Shown here one piece after another: positions 1-10,936 of a stretch of 64,000 nucleotides of DNA. Both the position numbers and the translations under genes were made by a program. The notes under the pieces are model-generated. The model worked only from the letters and a program-made list of their open reading frames with translations. It was not told the DNA's origin and did no database searches. Each line of letters starts with the position of its first letter. Positions within the stretch are counted from its first letter, which is position 1. Where the stretch lies: assembly GCF_050948215.1 (NCBI RefSeq), contig NW_027488928.1:124001-188000 (forward strand), read 5' to 3'. The DNA is from Halictus rubicundus (taxonomy: Eukaryota > Arthropoda > Insecta > Hymenoptera > Halictidae).

Positions 1-3000
1 TAGGATAGGATAGAGGATAGGATAGGATAGAGGATAGGATAGGATAGAGGATAGGATAGGATAGAGGATAGGATAGGATAGAGGATAGGATAGGATAGAG
101 GATAGGATAGGATAGAGGATAGGATAGGATAGAGGATAGGATAGGATAGAGGATAGGATAGGATAGAGGATAGGATAGAGGATAGGATAGGATAGAGGAT
201 AGGATAGGATAAAGGATAGGATAGGATAGAGGATAGGATAGGATAGGATAGAGGATAGGATAGGATAGAGAATAGGATAGGATAGAGGATAGGATAGGAT
301 AGAGGATAGGATAGGATAGAGGATAGGATAGGATAAAGGATAGGATAGGATAGAGGACAGGATAGGATAGGATAGACGATAGGATAGGATAGGATAGAGG
401 ATAGGATAGGATAGGGGATAGGATAGGATAGAGGATAGGATAGGATAGAGGATAGGATAGGATAGAGAATAGGATAGGATAGAGGATAGGATAGGATAAA
501 GGATAGGATAGGATAGAGGATAGGATAGGATAGGATAGAGGATAGGATAGGATAGAGAATAGGATAGGATAGAGGATAGGATAGGATAGAGGGTAGGATA
601 GGATAGAGGATAGGATAGGATAGAGGATAGGATAGGATAGAGGATAGGATAGGATAGAGGATAGGATAGGATAGAGGATAGTATAGAGGATAGGATAGGA
701 TAGAGGATAGGATAGGATAGAGGATAGGATAGAATAGAGTATAGGATAGGATAGAGGATAGGATAGGATAGAGGATAGGATAGGATAGAGGATAGGATAG
801 GATAGGATAGAGGATAGGATAGGATAGAGGATAGGATAGGATAGAGGATAGGATAGGATAGAGGATAGGATAGGATAGAGGATAGCTTAGGATAGAGGAT
901 AGGATAGGATAGAGGATAGGATAGGATAGAGGATAGGATAGGATAGAGGATAGGATAGGATAGAGGATAGGATAGGATAGAGGATAGGATAGGATAGAGG
1001 ATAGGATAGGATAGAGGATAGGATAGGATAGAGGATAGGATAGGATAGAGGATAGGATAGGATAGAGGACAGAATAGGATAGGATAGACGATAGGACAGG
1101 ATAGGATAGAGAATAGGATAGGATAGAGGATAGGATAGGGGATAGGATAGAGGATAGGATAGAGGATAGGATAGGAGAGAGGATAGGATAGGATAGAGGA
1201 TAGGGTAGGATAAAGGATAGGATAGGATAGAGGACAGGATAGGATAGGATAGACGATAGGATAGGATAGGATAGAGGATAGGATAGGATAGAGGATAGGA
1301 TAGGATAGAGGATAGGATAGGATAGAGGATAGTATAGGATAGAGGATAGGATAGAATAGAGGATAGGATAGGATAAAGGATAGGATAGGATAGAGGATAG
1401 GATAGGATAGGATAGAGGTTGGATAGGATAGAGAATAGGATAGGATAGAGGATAGGATAGGATAGAGGATAGGATAGGATAGAGGATAGGATAGGATAGA
1501 GGATATAATAGGATTGAGGAAAGGATAGGATAGAGGATAGGATAGGATAGAGGATAGGATAGGAAAGAGGATAGGATACGATAGAGGATAGGATAGGATA
1601 GAGGATAGGATAGGATAGAGGATAGGATAGGATAGAGGATAGGATAGGATAGAGGATAGGATAGGATAGAGGATAGGATAGGATAGAGGATATAATAGGA
1701 TTGAGGAAAGGATAGGATAGAGGATAGGATAGGATAGAGGATAGGATAGGAAAGAGGATAGGATAGGATAGAGGATAGGATAGGATAGAGGATAGGATAG
1801 GATAGAGGATAGGATAGGATAGAGGATAGGATGGGATAGAGGATAGGATAGGATAGAGGATAGGATAGGATAGAGGATAGTATAGGATAGAGGATAGGAT
1901 AGGATAGAGGATAGGATAGGATAGGATAGGATAGAGGATAGGATAGGATAGAGGATAGGATAGGATAGAGGATAGGATAGAGGATAGGATAGGATAGAGG
2001 ATAGGATAGGATAGAGGATAGGATAGGATAGAGGATAGGATAGGATAGAGGATAGGATAGGATAGAGGATAGGATAGGATAGAGGATAGGATAGGATAGA
2101 GGATAGGATAGGATAGAGGATAGGATAGGATAGAGGATAGGATAGGATAGAGCATAGGATAGGATAGAGGATAGGATAGGATAGAGGATAGGATAGGATA
2201 GAGGATATAATAGGATAGAGGATAGGATTGGATGGAGGATAGGATACGAAAGAGGGTAGGATAGGATAGAGGATAGGGTAGGATAGAATATAGGATACGA
2301 TAGACGATAGGATAGGATAGAGGATAGAGGATAGGATAGGATAGAGGATAGAGGATAGGATAGGATAGAGGATAGAGGATAGGATAGGATAGAGGATAGG
2401 ATAGGATAGAGGATAGGATAGGATAGGATACAGGATTGGATAGAGGATCGGATAGAAGATAGGATAGGATAGAGGATAGGATAGGATAGAGGATAGTATA
2501 GGATAGAGGATAGGATAGGATAGAGGATAGGATAGGATAGAGGATAGGATAGGATAGAGGATATAATAGGATTGAGGAAAGGATAGGATAGAGGATAGGA
2601 TAGGATAGAGGATAGGATAGGAAAGAGGATAGGATAGGATAGAGGATAGGATAGGATAGAGGATAGGATAGGATAGAGGATAGGATAGGATAGAGGATAG
2701 GATGGGATAGAGGATAGGATAGGATAGAGGATAGGATAGGATAGAGGATAGTATAGGATAGAGGATAGGATAGGATAGAGGATAGGATAGAGGATAGGAT
2801 AGGATAGAGGATAGGATAGGATAGAGGATAGGATAGAGGATAGGATAGGTAATTGGATAGGATAGAGTATAGGATAAGGTAGAGGATAGGATAGGATAGA
2901 GGATATAATAGGATATGGGATAGTATAGGATACAGGATAGGATAGGATAGAGGATAGGATAGGATAAAGGATAGGATAGAATACAGGATAGGATAGGATA

Positions 3001-5351
3001 AAGGATTGGATAGGATAGAGGATAGGATAGGATAGAATAGGATAGAGGATAGGATAGGATAGAGGATAGGATAGGATAGAGGATAGGATAGGATAGAGGA
3101 TAGGATAGGATAGAGGATAGGATAGGATAGAGGATAGGATAGGATAGAGGATAGGATAGGATAGAGGATAGGATAGGATAGAGGATAGGATAGGATAGAG
3201 GATAGGATAGGATAGAGGATAGGATAGGATAGAGCATAGGATAGGATAGAGGATAGGATAGGATAGAGGATAGGATAGTATAGAGGATATAATAGGATAG
3301 AGGATAGGATTGGATGGAGGATAGGATACGAAAGAGGATAGGATAGGATAGAGGATAGGGTAGGATAGAGGATAGGATAGGATAGATGATAGGATAGGAT
3401 AGAGGATAGAGGATAGGATAGGATAGAGGATAGAGGATAGGATAGGATAGAGGATAGAGGATAGGATAGGATAGAGGATAGGATAGGATAGAGGATAGGA
3501 TAGGATAGGATACAGGATTGGATAGAGGATCGGATAGAAGATAGGATAGGATAGAGGATAGGATAGGATAGAGGATAGTATAGGATAGAGGATAGGATAG
3601 GATAGAGGATAGGATAGGATAGAGGATAGGATAGGATAGAGGATAGGATAGGATAGAGGATAGTGTAGCATAGAGGATAGGATAGAATAGAGGATAGGAT
3701 AGGATAGAGGATAGGATAGGATAGAGGATAGGATAGGATAGAGGATAGGATAGGATAGAGGATAGGATAGGATAGAGGATAGGATAGGATAGAGGATAGG
3801 ATAGGATAGAGGATAGAGGATAGGTTAGGATAGAGGATAGGATAGGATAGAGAATAGGATAGGATAGAGGATAGGATAGGATAGAGGATAGGATAGGATA
3901 GAGGATAGGGTAGGATAGAGGATAGGATAGGATAGATGATAGGATAGGATAGAGGATAGAGGATAGGATAGGATAGAGGATAGAGGATAGGATAGGATAG
4001 AGGATAGAGGATAGGATAGGATAGAGGATAGGATAGGATAGAGGATAGGATAGGATAGAGGATAGGATAGGATAGAGGATAGGATAGGATAGAGGATAGG
4101 ATAGGATAGAGGATAGGATAGGATAGAGGATAGGATAGGATAGAGGATAGGATAGGATAGAGGATAGGATAGGATAGAGGATAGGATAGGATAGAGGATA
4201 GGATAGAGGATAGGATAGGATAGAGGATAGGATAGGATAGAGGATAGGATAGGATAGAGGATAGGATAGGATAGAGGATAGGATAGGATAGAGGATAGGA
4301 TAGGATAGAGGATAGGATAGGATAGAGGATAGGATAGGATAGAGGATAGGATAGGATAGAGGATAGGATAGGATAGAGGATAGGATAGGATAGAGGATAG
4401 GATAGGTAATTGGATAGGATAGAGTGTAGGATTAGGTAGAGGATAGGATAGGATAGAGGATATAATAGGATAGAGGATAGGATTGGATGGAGGATAGTAT
4501 AGGATAGAGGATAGGATAGAATAGAGGATAGGATAGGATAAAGGATAGGATAGGATAGAGGACAGGATAGGATAGGATAGACGATAGGATAGGATAGGAT
4601 AGAGGATAGGATAGAAGATAGGATACGATAGAGGATAGGATAGGATAGAGGATAGGATAGGATAGAGGATAGGATAGGATAGAGGATAGGATAGGATAGA
4701 GGATAGGATAGGATAGAGGATAGGATAGGATAGAGGATAGGATAGGATAGAGGATAGGATAGGATAGAGGATAGTATAGGATAGAGGATAGGATAGAATA
4801 GAGGATAGGATAGGATAAATGATAGGATAGGATAGAGGATAGGATAGGATAGAGGATAGGATAGGATAGGATAGAGGATAGGATAGGATAGAGGATAGGA
4901 TAGGATAGAGGATAAGATAGGATAGGATAGAGGATAGGATAGGATAGGATAGAGGATAGGATAGAGGATAGGATAGGATAGAGCATAGGATAGGATAGAG
5001 GATAGGGTAGGATAGAGGATAGGATAGGATAGATGATAGGGTAGGATAGAGGATAGAGGATAGGATAGGATAGAGGATAGAGGATAGGATAGGATAGAGG
5101 ATAGGATAGGAAAGAGGATAGGATAGGATAGAGGATAGGATAGGATAGAGGATAGGATAGGATAGAGGATAGGATAGGATAGAGGATAGGATGGGATAGA
5201 GGATAGGAAAGGATATAGGATAGGATAGGATAGAGGATAGTATAGGATAGAGGATAGGATAGGATAGAGGATAGGATAGGATAGGATAGGATAGAGGATA
5301 GGATAGGATAGAGGATAGGATAGGATAGAGGATAGGATAGAGGATAGGATA

Positions 5352-8300
5352 GGTAATTGGATAGGATAGAGTATAGGATAAGGTAGAGGATAGGATAGGA
5401 TAGAGGATATAATAGGATATGGGATAGTATAGGATACAGGATAGGATAGGATAGAGGATAGGATAGGATAAAGGATAGGATAGAATAGAGGATAGGATAG
5501 GATAAAGGATTGGATAGGATAGAGGATAGGATAGGATAGAATAGGATAGAGGATAGGATAGAGGATAGGATGGAGGATAGGATAGGATAGAGGATCGGAT
5601 AGAGGATCGGATAGAGGATAGGATAGGATAGAGGATAGCATAGGATAGAGGAAACGATAGGATAGAGGATAGGATAGGTAATTGGATAGCATAGAGGGTA
5701 GGATAAGGTAGAGGATAGTATAGGATAGAGGATAGGATAGGATGGAGGATAGGATAGGGTAGAGGATAGAATTGGATAGAGGATAGTATAGAGGATAGGA
5801 TAGGATAGAGGATAGGATAGGATAGAGGATAGGATAGGATAGAGGATAGTATAGGATAGAGGATAGGATAGAATAGAGGATAGGATAGGATAAAGGATAG
5901 GATAGGATAGAGGACAGAATAGGATAGGATAGACGATAGGACAGGATAGGATAGAGAATAGGATAGGATAGAGGATAGGATAGAGGATAGGATAGGATAG
6001 AGGATAGGATAGGATAGAGGATAGGATAGGATAGAGGATGGGATAGGATAGAGGATAGGATATGATAGAGGATAGGATAGGATAGAGGATTGGATAGAGG
6101 ATCGGATAGAAGATAGGATAGGATAGAGGATAGGATAGGATAGAGGATAGTATAGGATAGAGGATAGGATAGAATAGAGGATAGGATAGGATAAAGGATA
6201 GGATGGGATAGAGGACAGGATAGGATAGGATAAACGATAGGATAGGATAGGATAGAGGATAGGATAGAGGATAGGATACGATAGAGGATAGGATAGGATA
6301 GAGGATAGGATAGGATAGAGGATAGGATAGGATAGAGGATAGGATAGGATAGAGGATAGGATAGGATAGAGGATAGGATAGGATAGAGGATAGGATAGGA
6401 TAGAGGATAGGATAGGATAGGATAGAGGATAGGATAGGATAGAGGATAGGATAGGATAGAGGATAGGATAGGATAGAGGATAGCTTAGGATAGAGGATAG
6501 GATAGGATAGAGGATAGGATAGGATAGAGGATAGGATAGGATAGAGGATAGGATAGGATAGAGGATAGGATAGGATAGAGGATAGGATAGGATAGAGGAT
6601 AGGATAGGATAGAGGATAGGATGGGATAGAGGATAGGATAGGATAGAGGTTAGGATAGGATAGAGGATAGTATAGGATAGAGGATAGGATAGGATAGAGG
6701 ATAGGATAGGATAGAGGATAGGATAGGATAGAGGATAGTATAGGATAGAGGATAGGATAGGATAGAGGATAGGATAGGATAGAGGATAGGATAGAGGATA
6801 GGATAGGTAATTGGATAGGATAGAGTATAGGATAAGGTAGAGGATAGGATAGGATAGAGGATATAATAGGATATGGGATAGTATAGGATACAGGATAGGA
6901 TAGGATAGAGGATAGGATAGGATAAAGGATAGGATAGAATAGAGGATAGGATAGGATAAAGGATTGGATAGGATAGAGGATAGGATAGGATAGAATAGGA
7001 TAGAGGATAGGATAGAGGATAGGATGGAGGATAGGATAGGATAGAGGATCGGATAGAGGATCGGATAGAGGATAGGATAGGATAGAGGATAGCATAGGAT
7101 AGAGGAAACGATAGGATAGAGGATAGGATAGGTAATTGGATAGCATAGAGGGTAGGATAAGGTAGAGGATAGTATAGGATAGAGGATAGGATAGGATGGA
7201 GGATAGGATAGGGTAGAGGATAGAATTGGATAGAGGATAGTATAGAGGATAGGATAGGATAGAGGATAGGATAGGATAGAGGATAGGATAGGATAGAGGA
7301 TAGGATAGGATAGAGGATAGGATAGGATAGAGGATAGGATAGGATAGGATAGAGGATAGGATAGGATAGAGGACAGGAAAGGATAGAGGATAGGATAGGA
7401 TAGAGGATAGGATAGGATAGAGGATGGGATGGGATAGAGGATAGGATAGGATAGAGGATAGGATAGGATAGAGGATAGTATAGGATAGAGGATAGGATAG
7501 GATAGAGGATAGGATAGGATAGGATAGGATAGAGGATAGGATAGGATAGAGGATAGGATAGAGGATAGGATAGGTAATTGGATAGGATAGAGTATAGGAT
7601 AAGGTAGAGGATAGGATAGGATAGAGGATATAATAGGATATGGGATAGTATAGGATACAGGATAGGATAGGATAGAGGATAGGATAGGATAAAGGATAGG
7701 ATAGAATAGAGGATAGGATAGGATAAAGGATTGGATAGGATAGAGGATAGGATAGGATAGAATAGGATAGAGGATAGGATAGAGGATAGGATGGAGGATA
7801 GGATAGGATAGAGGATCGGATAGAGGATCGGATAGAGGATAGGATAAGATAGAGGATAGCATAGGATAGAGGAAACGATAGGATAGAGGATAGGATAGGT
7901 AATTGGATAGCATAGAGGGTAGGATAAGGTAGAGGATAGTATAGGATAGAGGATAGGATAGGATGGAGGATAGGATAGGGTAGAGGATAGAATTGGATAG
8001 AGGATAGTATAGAGGATAGGATAGGATAGAGGATAGGATAGGATAGAGGATAGGATAGGATAGAGGATAGGATAGGATAGAGGATAGGATAGGATAGAGG
8101 ATAGGATAGGATAGAGGATAGGATAGGATAGAGCATAGGATAGGATAGAGGATAGGATAGGATAGAGGATAGGATAGGATAGAGGATAGGATAGGATAGA
8201 GGATAGGATAGGATAGAGGATAGGATAGGATGGAGGATAGGATAGGATAGGATACAGGATTGGATAGAGGATCGGATAGAAGATAGGATAGGATAGAGGA

Positions 8301-9495
8301 TAGGATAGGATAGAGGATAGTATAGGATAGAGGATAGGATAGGATAGAGGATAGGATAGGATAGAGGATAGGATAGAGGATAGGATAGGATAGAGGATAG
8401 GATAGGATAGAGGATAGGATAGGATAGAGGATAGGATAGGATAGAGGATAGGATAGGATAGAGGATAGGATAGGATAGGATAGAGGATAGGATAGGATAG
8501 AGGACAGGAAAGGATAGAGGATAGGATAGGATAGAGGATAGGATAGGATAGAGGATGGGATGGGATAGAGGATAGGATAGAGGATAGGATAGAGGATAGG
8601 ATGGAGGATAGGATAGGATAGAGGATCGGATAGAGGATAGGATAGGATAGAGGATAGCATAGGATAGAGGAAACGATAGGATAGAGGATAGGATAGGTAA
8701 TTGGATAGCATAGAGGGTAGGATAAGGTAGAGGATAGTATAGGATAGAGGATAGGATAGGATGGAGGATAGGATAGGGTAGAGGATAGAATTGGATAGAG
8801 GATAGTATAGAGGATAGGATAGGATAGAGGATAGGATAGGATAGAGGATAGGATAGGATAGAGGATAGGATAGGATAGAGGATAGGATAGGATAGAGGAT
8901 AGGATAGGATAGGATAGAGGATAGGATAGGATAGAGGACAGGAAAGGATAGAGGATAGGATAGGATAGAGGATAGGATAGGATAGAGGATGGGATGGGAT
9001 AGAGGATAGGATAGGATAGAGGATAGGATAGGATAGAGGATAGTATAGGATAGAGGATAGGATAGGATAGAGGATAGGATAGGATAGGATAGGATAGAGG
9101 ATAGGATAGGATAGAGGATAGGATAGGATAGAGGATAGGATAGAGGATAGGATAGGTAATTGGATAGGATAGAGTATAGGATAAGGTAGAGGATAGGATA
9201 GGATAGAGGATATAATAGGATATGGGATAGTATAGGATACAGGATAGGATAGGATAGAGGATAGGATAGGATAAAGGATAGGATAGAATAGAGGATAGGA
9301 TAGGATAAAGGATTGGATAGGATAGAGGATAGGATAGGATAGAATAGGATAGAGGATAGGATAGAGGATAGGATGGAGGATAGGATAGGATAGAGGATCG
9401 GATAGAGGATCGGATAGAGGATAGGATAAGATAGAGGATAGCATAGGATAGAGGAAACGATAGGATAGAGGATAGGATAGGTAATTGGATAGCAT
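5352..9495 (+). repeat. A modules, 325-bp form, left array
   Basis: Four copies start at 5352, 6806, 7573 and 9155. Each runs 325 bp from GGTAATTGGATAGGAT to the next GGTAATTGGATAGCAT (5677, 7131, 7898 and 9480). All carry the same ordered variants: GAGTATAGG, ATATAATAGG, ATATGGG, ATACAGG, GATAGAATAGG, GGATGGAGG, a doubled GGATCGG, then GAAACGATAGG. A lone GCAT-type end at 8696 belongs to a truncated copy. GGTAATT starts at 2848 and 4405 lead into other module types. Confidence 0.85.
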
Positions 9496-10071
9496 AGAGG
9501 GTAGGATAAGGTAGAGGATAGTATAGGATAGAGGATAGGATAGGATGGAGGATAGGATAGGGTAGAGGATAGAATTGGATAGAGGATAGTATAGAGGATA
9601 GGATAGGATAGAGGATAGGATAGGATAGAGGATAGGATAGGATAGAGGATAGGATAGGATAGAGGATAGGATAGGATAGAGGATAGGATAGGATAGAGGA
9701 TAGGATAGGATAGAGGATAGGATAGGATAGAGGATAGGATAGGATAGAGGATAGGATAGGATAGAGCATAGGATAGGATAGAGGATAGGATAGGATAGAG
9801 GATAGGATAGGATAGAGGATAGGATAGGATAGAGGATAGGATAGGATAGAGGATAGGATAGGATGGAGGATAGGATAGGATAGGATACAGGATTGGATAG
9901 AGGATCGGATAGAAGATAGGATAGGATAGAGGATAGGATAGGATAGAGGATAGTATAGGATAGAGGATAGGATAGGATAGAGGATAGGATAGGATAGAGG
10001 ATAGGATAGAGGATAGGATAGGATAGAGGATAGGATAGGATAGAGGATAGGATAGGATAGAGGATAGGATA

Positions 10072-10119
10072 GGTAATTGGATAGGATAGAGTGTAGGATA
10101 AGGTAGACGATAGGATAGG
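10072..10119 (+). repeat. B module, left part (split by the retrotransposon)
   Basis: The first 48 bp of a satellite module that begins GGTAATTGGATAGGATAGAG and continues with TGTAGG. The rest of the module resumes at 16889. One base in this part differs from the intact copies: C at 10109, where they have G. Confidence 0.85.
10115..10119. repeat. Target-site duplication, left copy (ATAGG)
   Basis: ATAGG directly precedes the left LTR and directly follows the right LTR. In a period-5 repeat this match alone could not be told from no duplication. Comparison with the uninterrupted 284-bp B modules shows that one extra ATAGG really was added. Five bp is within the range known for BEL/Pao integrases. 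Confidence 0.9.
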
Positions 10120-10433
10120 TGTTTAAAATCTGCATCGGCGGATTTCTCGTCGCCGTCTTCATTATAATTCGATTCCCCGAATTAACCGTTTAATCCGGGT
10201 ATTATTGCCACCGACACCGGCGTCGTGCATGAGCGATCACGCATCGGCGTTTTTGCCCGTCGCCGGTAAACACCGTCTTCCTCGCGCGACAACAGTCATC
10301 TGTTCGAATTTGTAAACACTGGCTCTCGTGCGATTCTCATGCACGCGCCGCGCGGGCCGTTGGTTGTTTTCCAAACTCCGAAATCCACTGCCTCTACCCT
10401 TTGTTCCCATCGCAGCCCCGACCGTTGGGACGC

Positions 10434-10451
10434 CGTTAGGACGTCCTAACG
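10434..10451. promoter_or_regulatory. 18-bp perfect palindrome in U3
   Basis: CGTTAGGACGTCCTAACG is its own reverse complement, centred on GACGTC. It lies about 80 bp upstream of the TATA-like box, where an enhancer or dimeric transcription-factor site would be expected. GACGTC resembles bZIP/CREB half-site arrangements, but the binding factor is unknown. Repeated at 16486-16503. Confidence 0.5.
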
Positions 10452-10529
10452 AACGGGCTGCTCTGCCTCATCCTTGCCTATTTCGAAAATCCCACTCCTC
10501 ATCCTGCCGAAACCAACGGCCCGCGTTAG

Positions 10530-10537
10530 TATAAGTA
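10530..10537 (+). promoter_or_regulatory. TATA-like box of the LTR promoter
   Basis: TATAAGTA lies about 410 bp into the LTR and is the best TATA match in it. Transcription would be expected to start about 25-35 bp downstream, near 10560, which would put U3 at roughly 10120-10560. This rests on motif and position only. The copy in the right LTR is at 16582-16589. Confidence 0.5.
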
Positions 10538-10579
10538 GACCTGCGTTTCCGAAACGGGTCTCCTTTGACTCCTGCTCGT

Positions 10580-10632
10580 GATCGACTGATCCTTGCATAG
10601 CGCTGATTTATTGTCTTTACGATCGACTGATC
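10580..10632. repeat. Pair of 12-bp direct repeats in the LTR
   Basis: GATCGACTGATC occurs at 10580-10591 and again at 10621-10632, 41 bp apart. Both lie just downstream of the inferred transcription start. Function is unknown: a downstream promoter element or an RNA-level signal are both possible. Repeated at 16632-16643 and 16673-16684. Confidence 0.6.
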
Positions 10633-10790
10633 GCCGTCTAATACAAGTGTCTGCGGGCTTCGCGTTCACTCCTGTACCGTTACTGTTACCGTTCGTGAAT
10701 ATATCTTTTGTTTTCATTATATACTCTCTCGTTCGTCACACTATCCTCCTTCCTTACATATTTCACTTTTCTTTCTCTACTGCACCTTTT

Positions 10791-10809
10791 CTGAGTCCTT
10801 CTGACTCAG
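10791..10809. other. Hairpin with AP-1/ARE-like core near LTR end
   Basis: CTGAGTC, five bases, then GACTCAG: a 7-bp stem with a 5-nt loop. The right arm lies in TGACTCAGC (10802-10810), which matches the AP-1 core and the antioxidant-response core bound by CncC/Maf proteins. It sits in the transcribed part of the LTR, so it may act as RNA structure, as a DNA site, or not at all. Repeated at 16843-16861. Confidence 0.4.
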
Positions 10810-10831
10810 CACTTGGCTATATTCCGCAACA

Positions 10832-10936
10832 TTTGGTCCTTCGAGCCGGATTCCTTTCCACTTTTCCATCCACGCGCACTTCTCCATCTCTTTTCTTGTA
10901 TACTTTTCCTTTCTCTTCTTCTCCTTTCTACTCGTC
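10832..10936 (+). other. Untranslated leader between LTR and gag-pol
   Basis: A 105-bp stretch that holds the primer binding site and then a pyrimidine-rich run up to the gag-pol start codon. No second reading frame of its own is convincing. A packaging signal would be expected hereabouts, but none can be recognised by eye. Confidence 0.6.
10834..10851 (+). other. Primer binding site, tRNA-Tyr type
   Basis: TGGTCCTTCGAGCCGGAT begins two bases after the left LTR. It is complementary to the 3' end of animal tRNA-Tyr(GUA), including the CCA tail, as I recall that tRNA. TGG at the start and the position next to the LTR are what a minus-strand-priming site should show. The tRNA identity should be confirmed against the host's own tRNA set. 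Confidence 0.8.

Larger units (their letters stand above)
1..10119 (+). repeat. (GGATA)3GA satellite array, left block
   Basis: Continuous tandem array of a 17-bp unit, GGATAGGATAGGATAGA on the plus strand (7 G, 7 A, 3 T, no C). Length variants of 7, 12 and 22 bp differ by whole GGATA pentamers. Single-base variants (GGATT, GGACA, GGATC, AAAGG, GGTAATTGG and others) are scattered but recur in fixed order, which defines higher-order modules. All units point the same way. The array is already under way at base 1, so its left edge is outside the window. No gene, tRNA or unique sequence was seen in it. The long minus-strand open frames here are a by-product of the stop-free unit. Confidence 0.97.
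10120..10831 (+). repeat. Left (5') LTR
   Basis: 712 bp, beginning TGTTTAAAATC and ending CCGCAACA, so it has the usual TG...CA ends and a 4-bp TGTT/AACA terminal inverted repeat. It matches 16172-16883 base for base in my reading, at a constant offset of 6052. It contains an 18-bp palindrome, a TATA-like box, a 12-bp direct repeat and a hairpin near its right end, each listed separately. No AATAAA is present. AATATA at 10698-10703 is the only weak poly(A)-signal-like hexamer I noticed. Confidence 0.96.

Noticed and set aside
1..10119. CRISPR-like regular spacing of repeats
   Set aside because: There are no unique spacers. The sequence between repeats is the same satellite, and the mobile element is eukaryotic.
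10115..10119. Site-specific targeting of the satellite by the BEL/Pao element
   Set aside because: Only one insertion is present. A single event in a huge array is expected by chance and cannot show preference.
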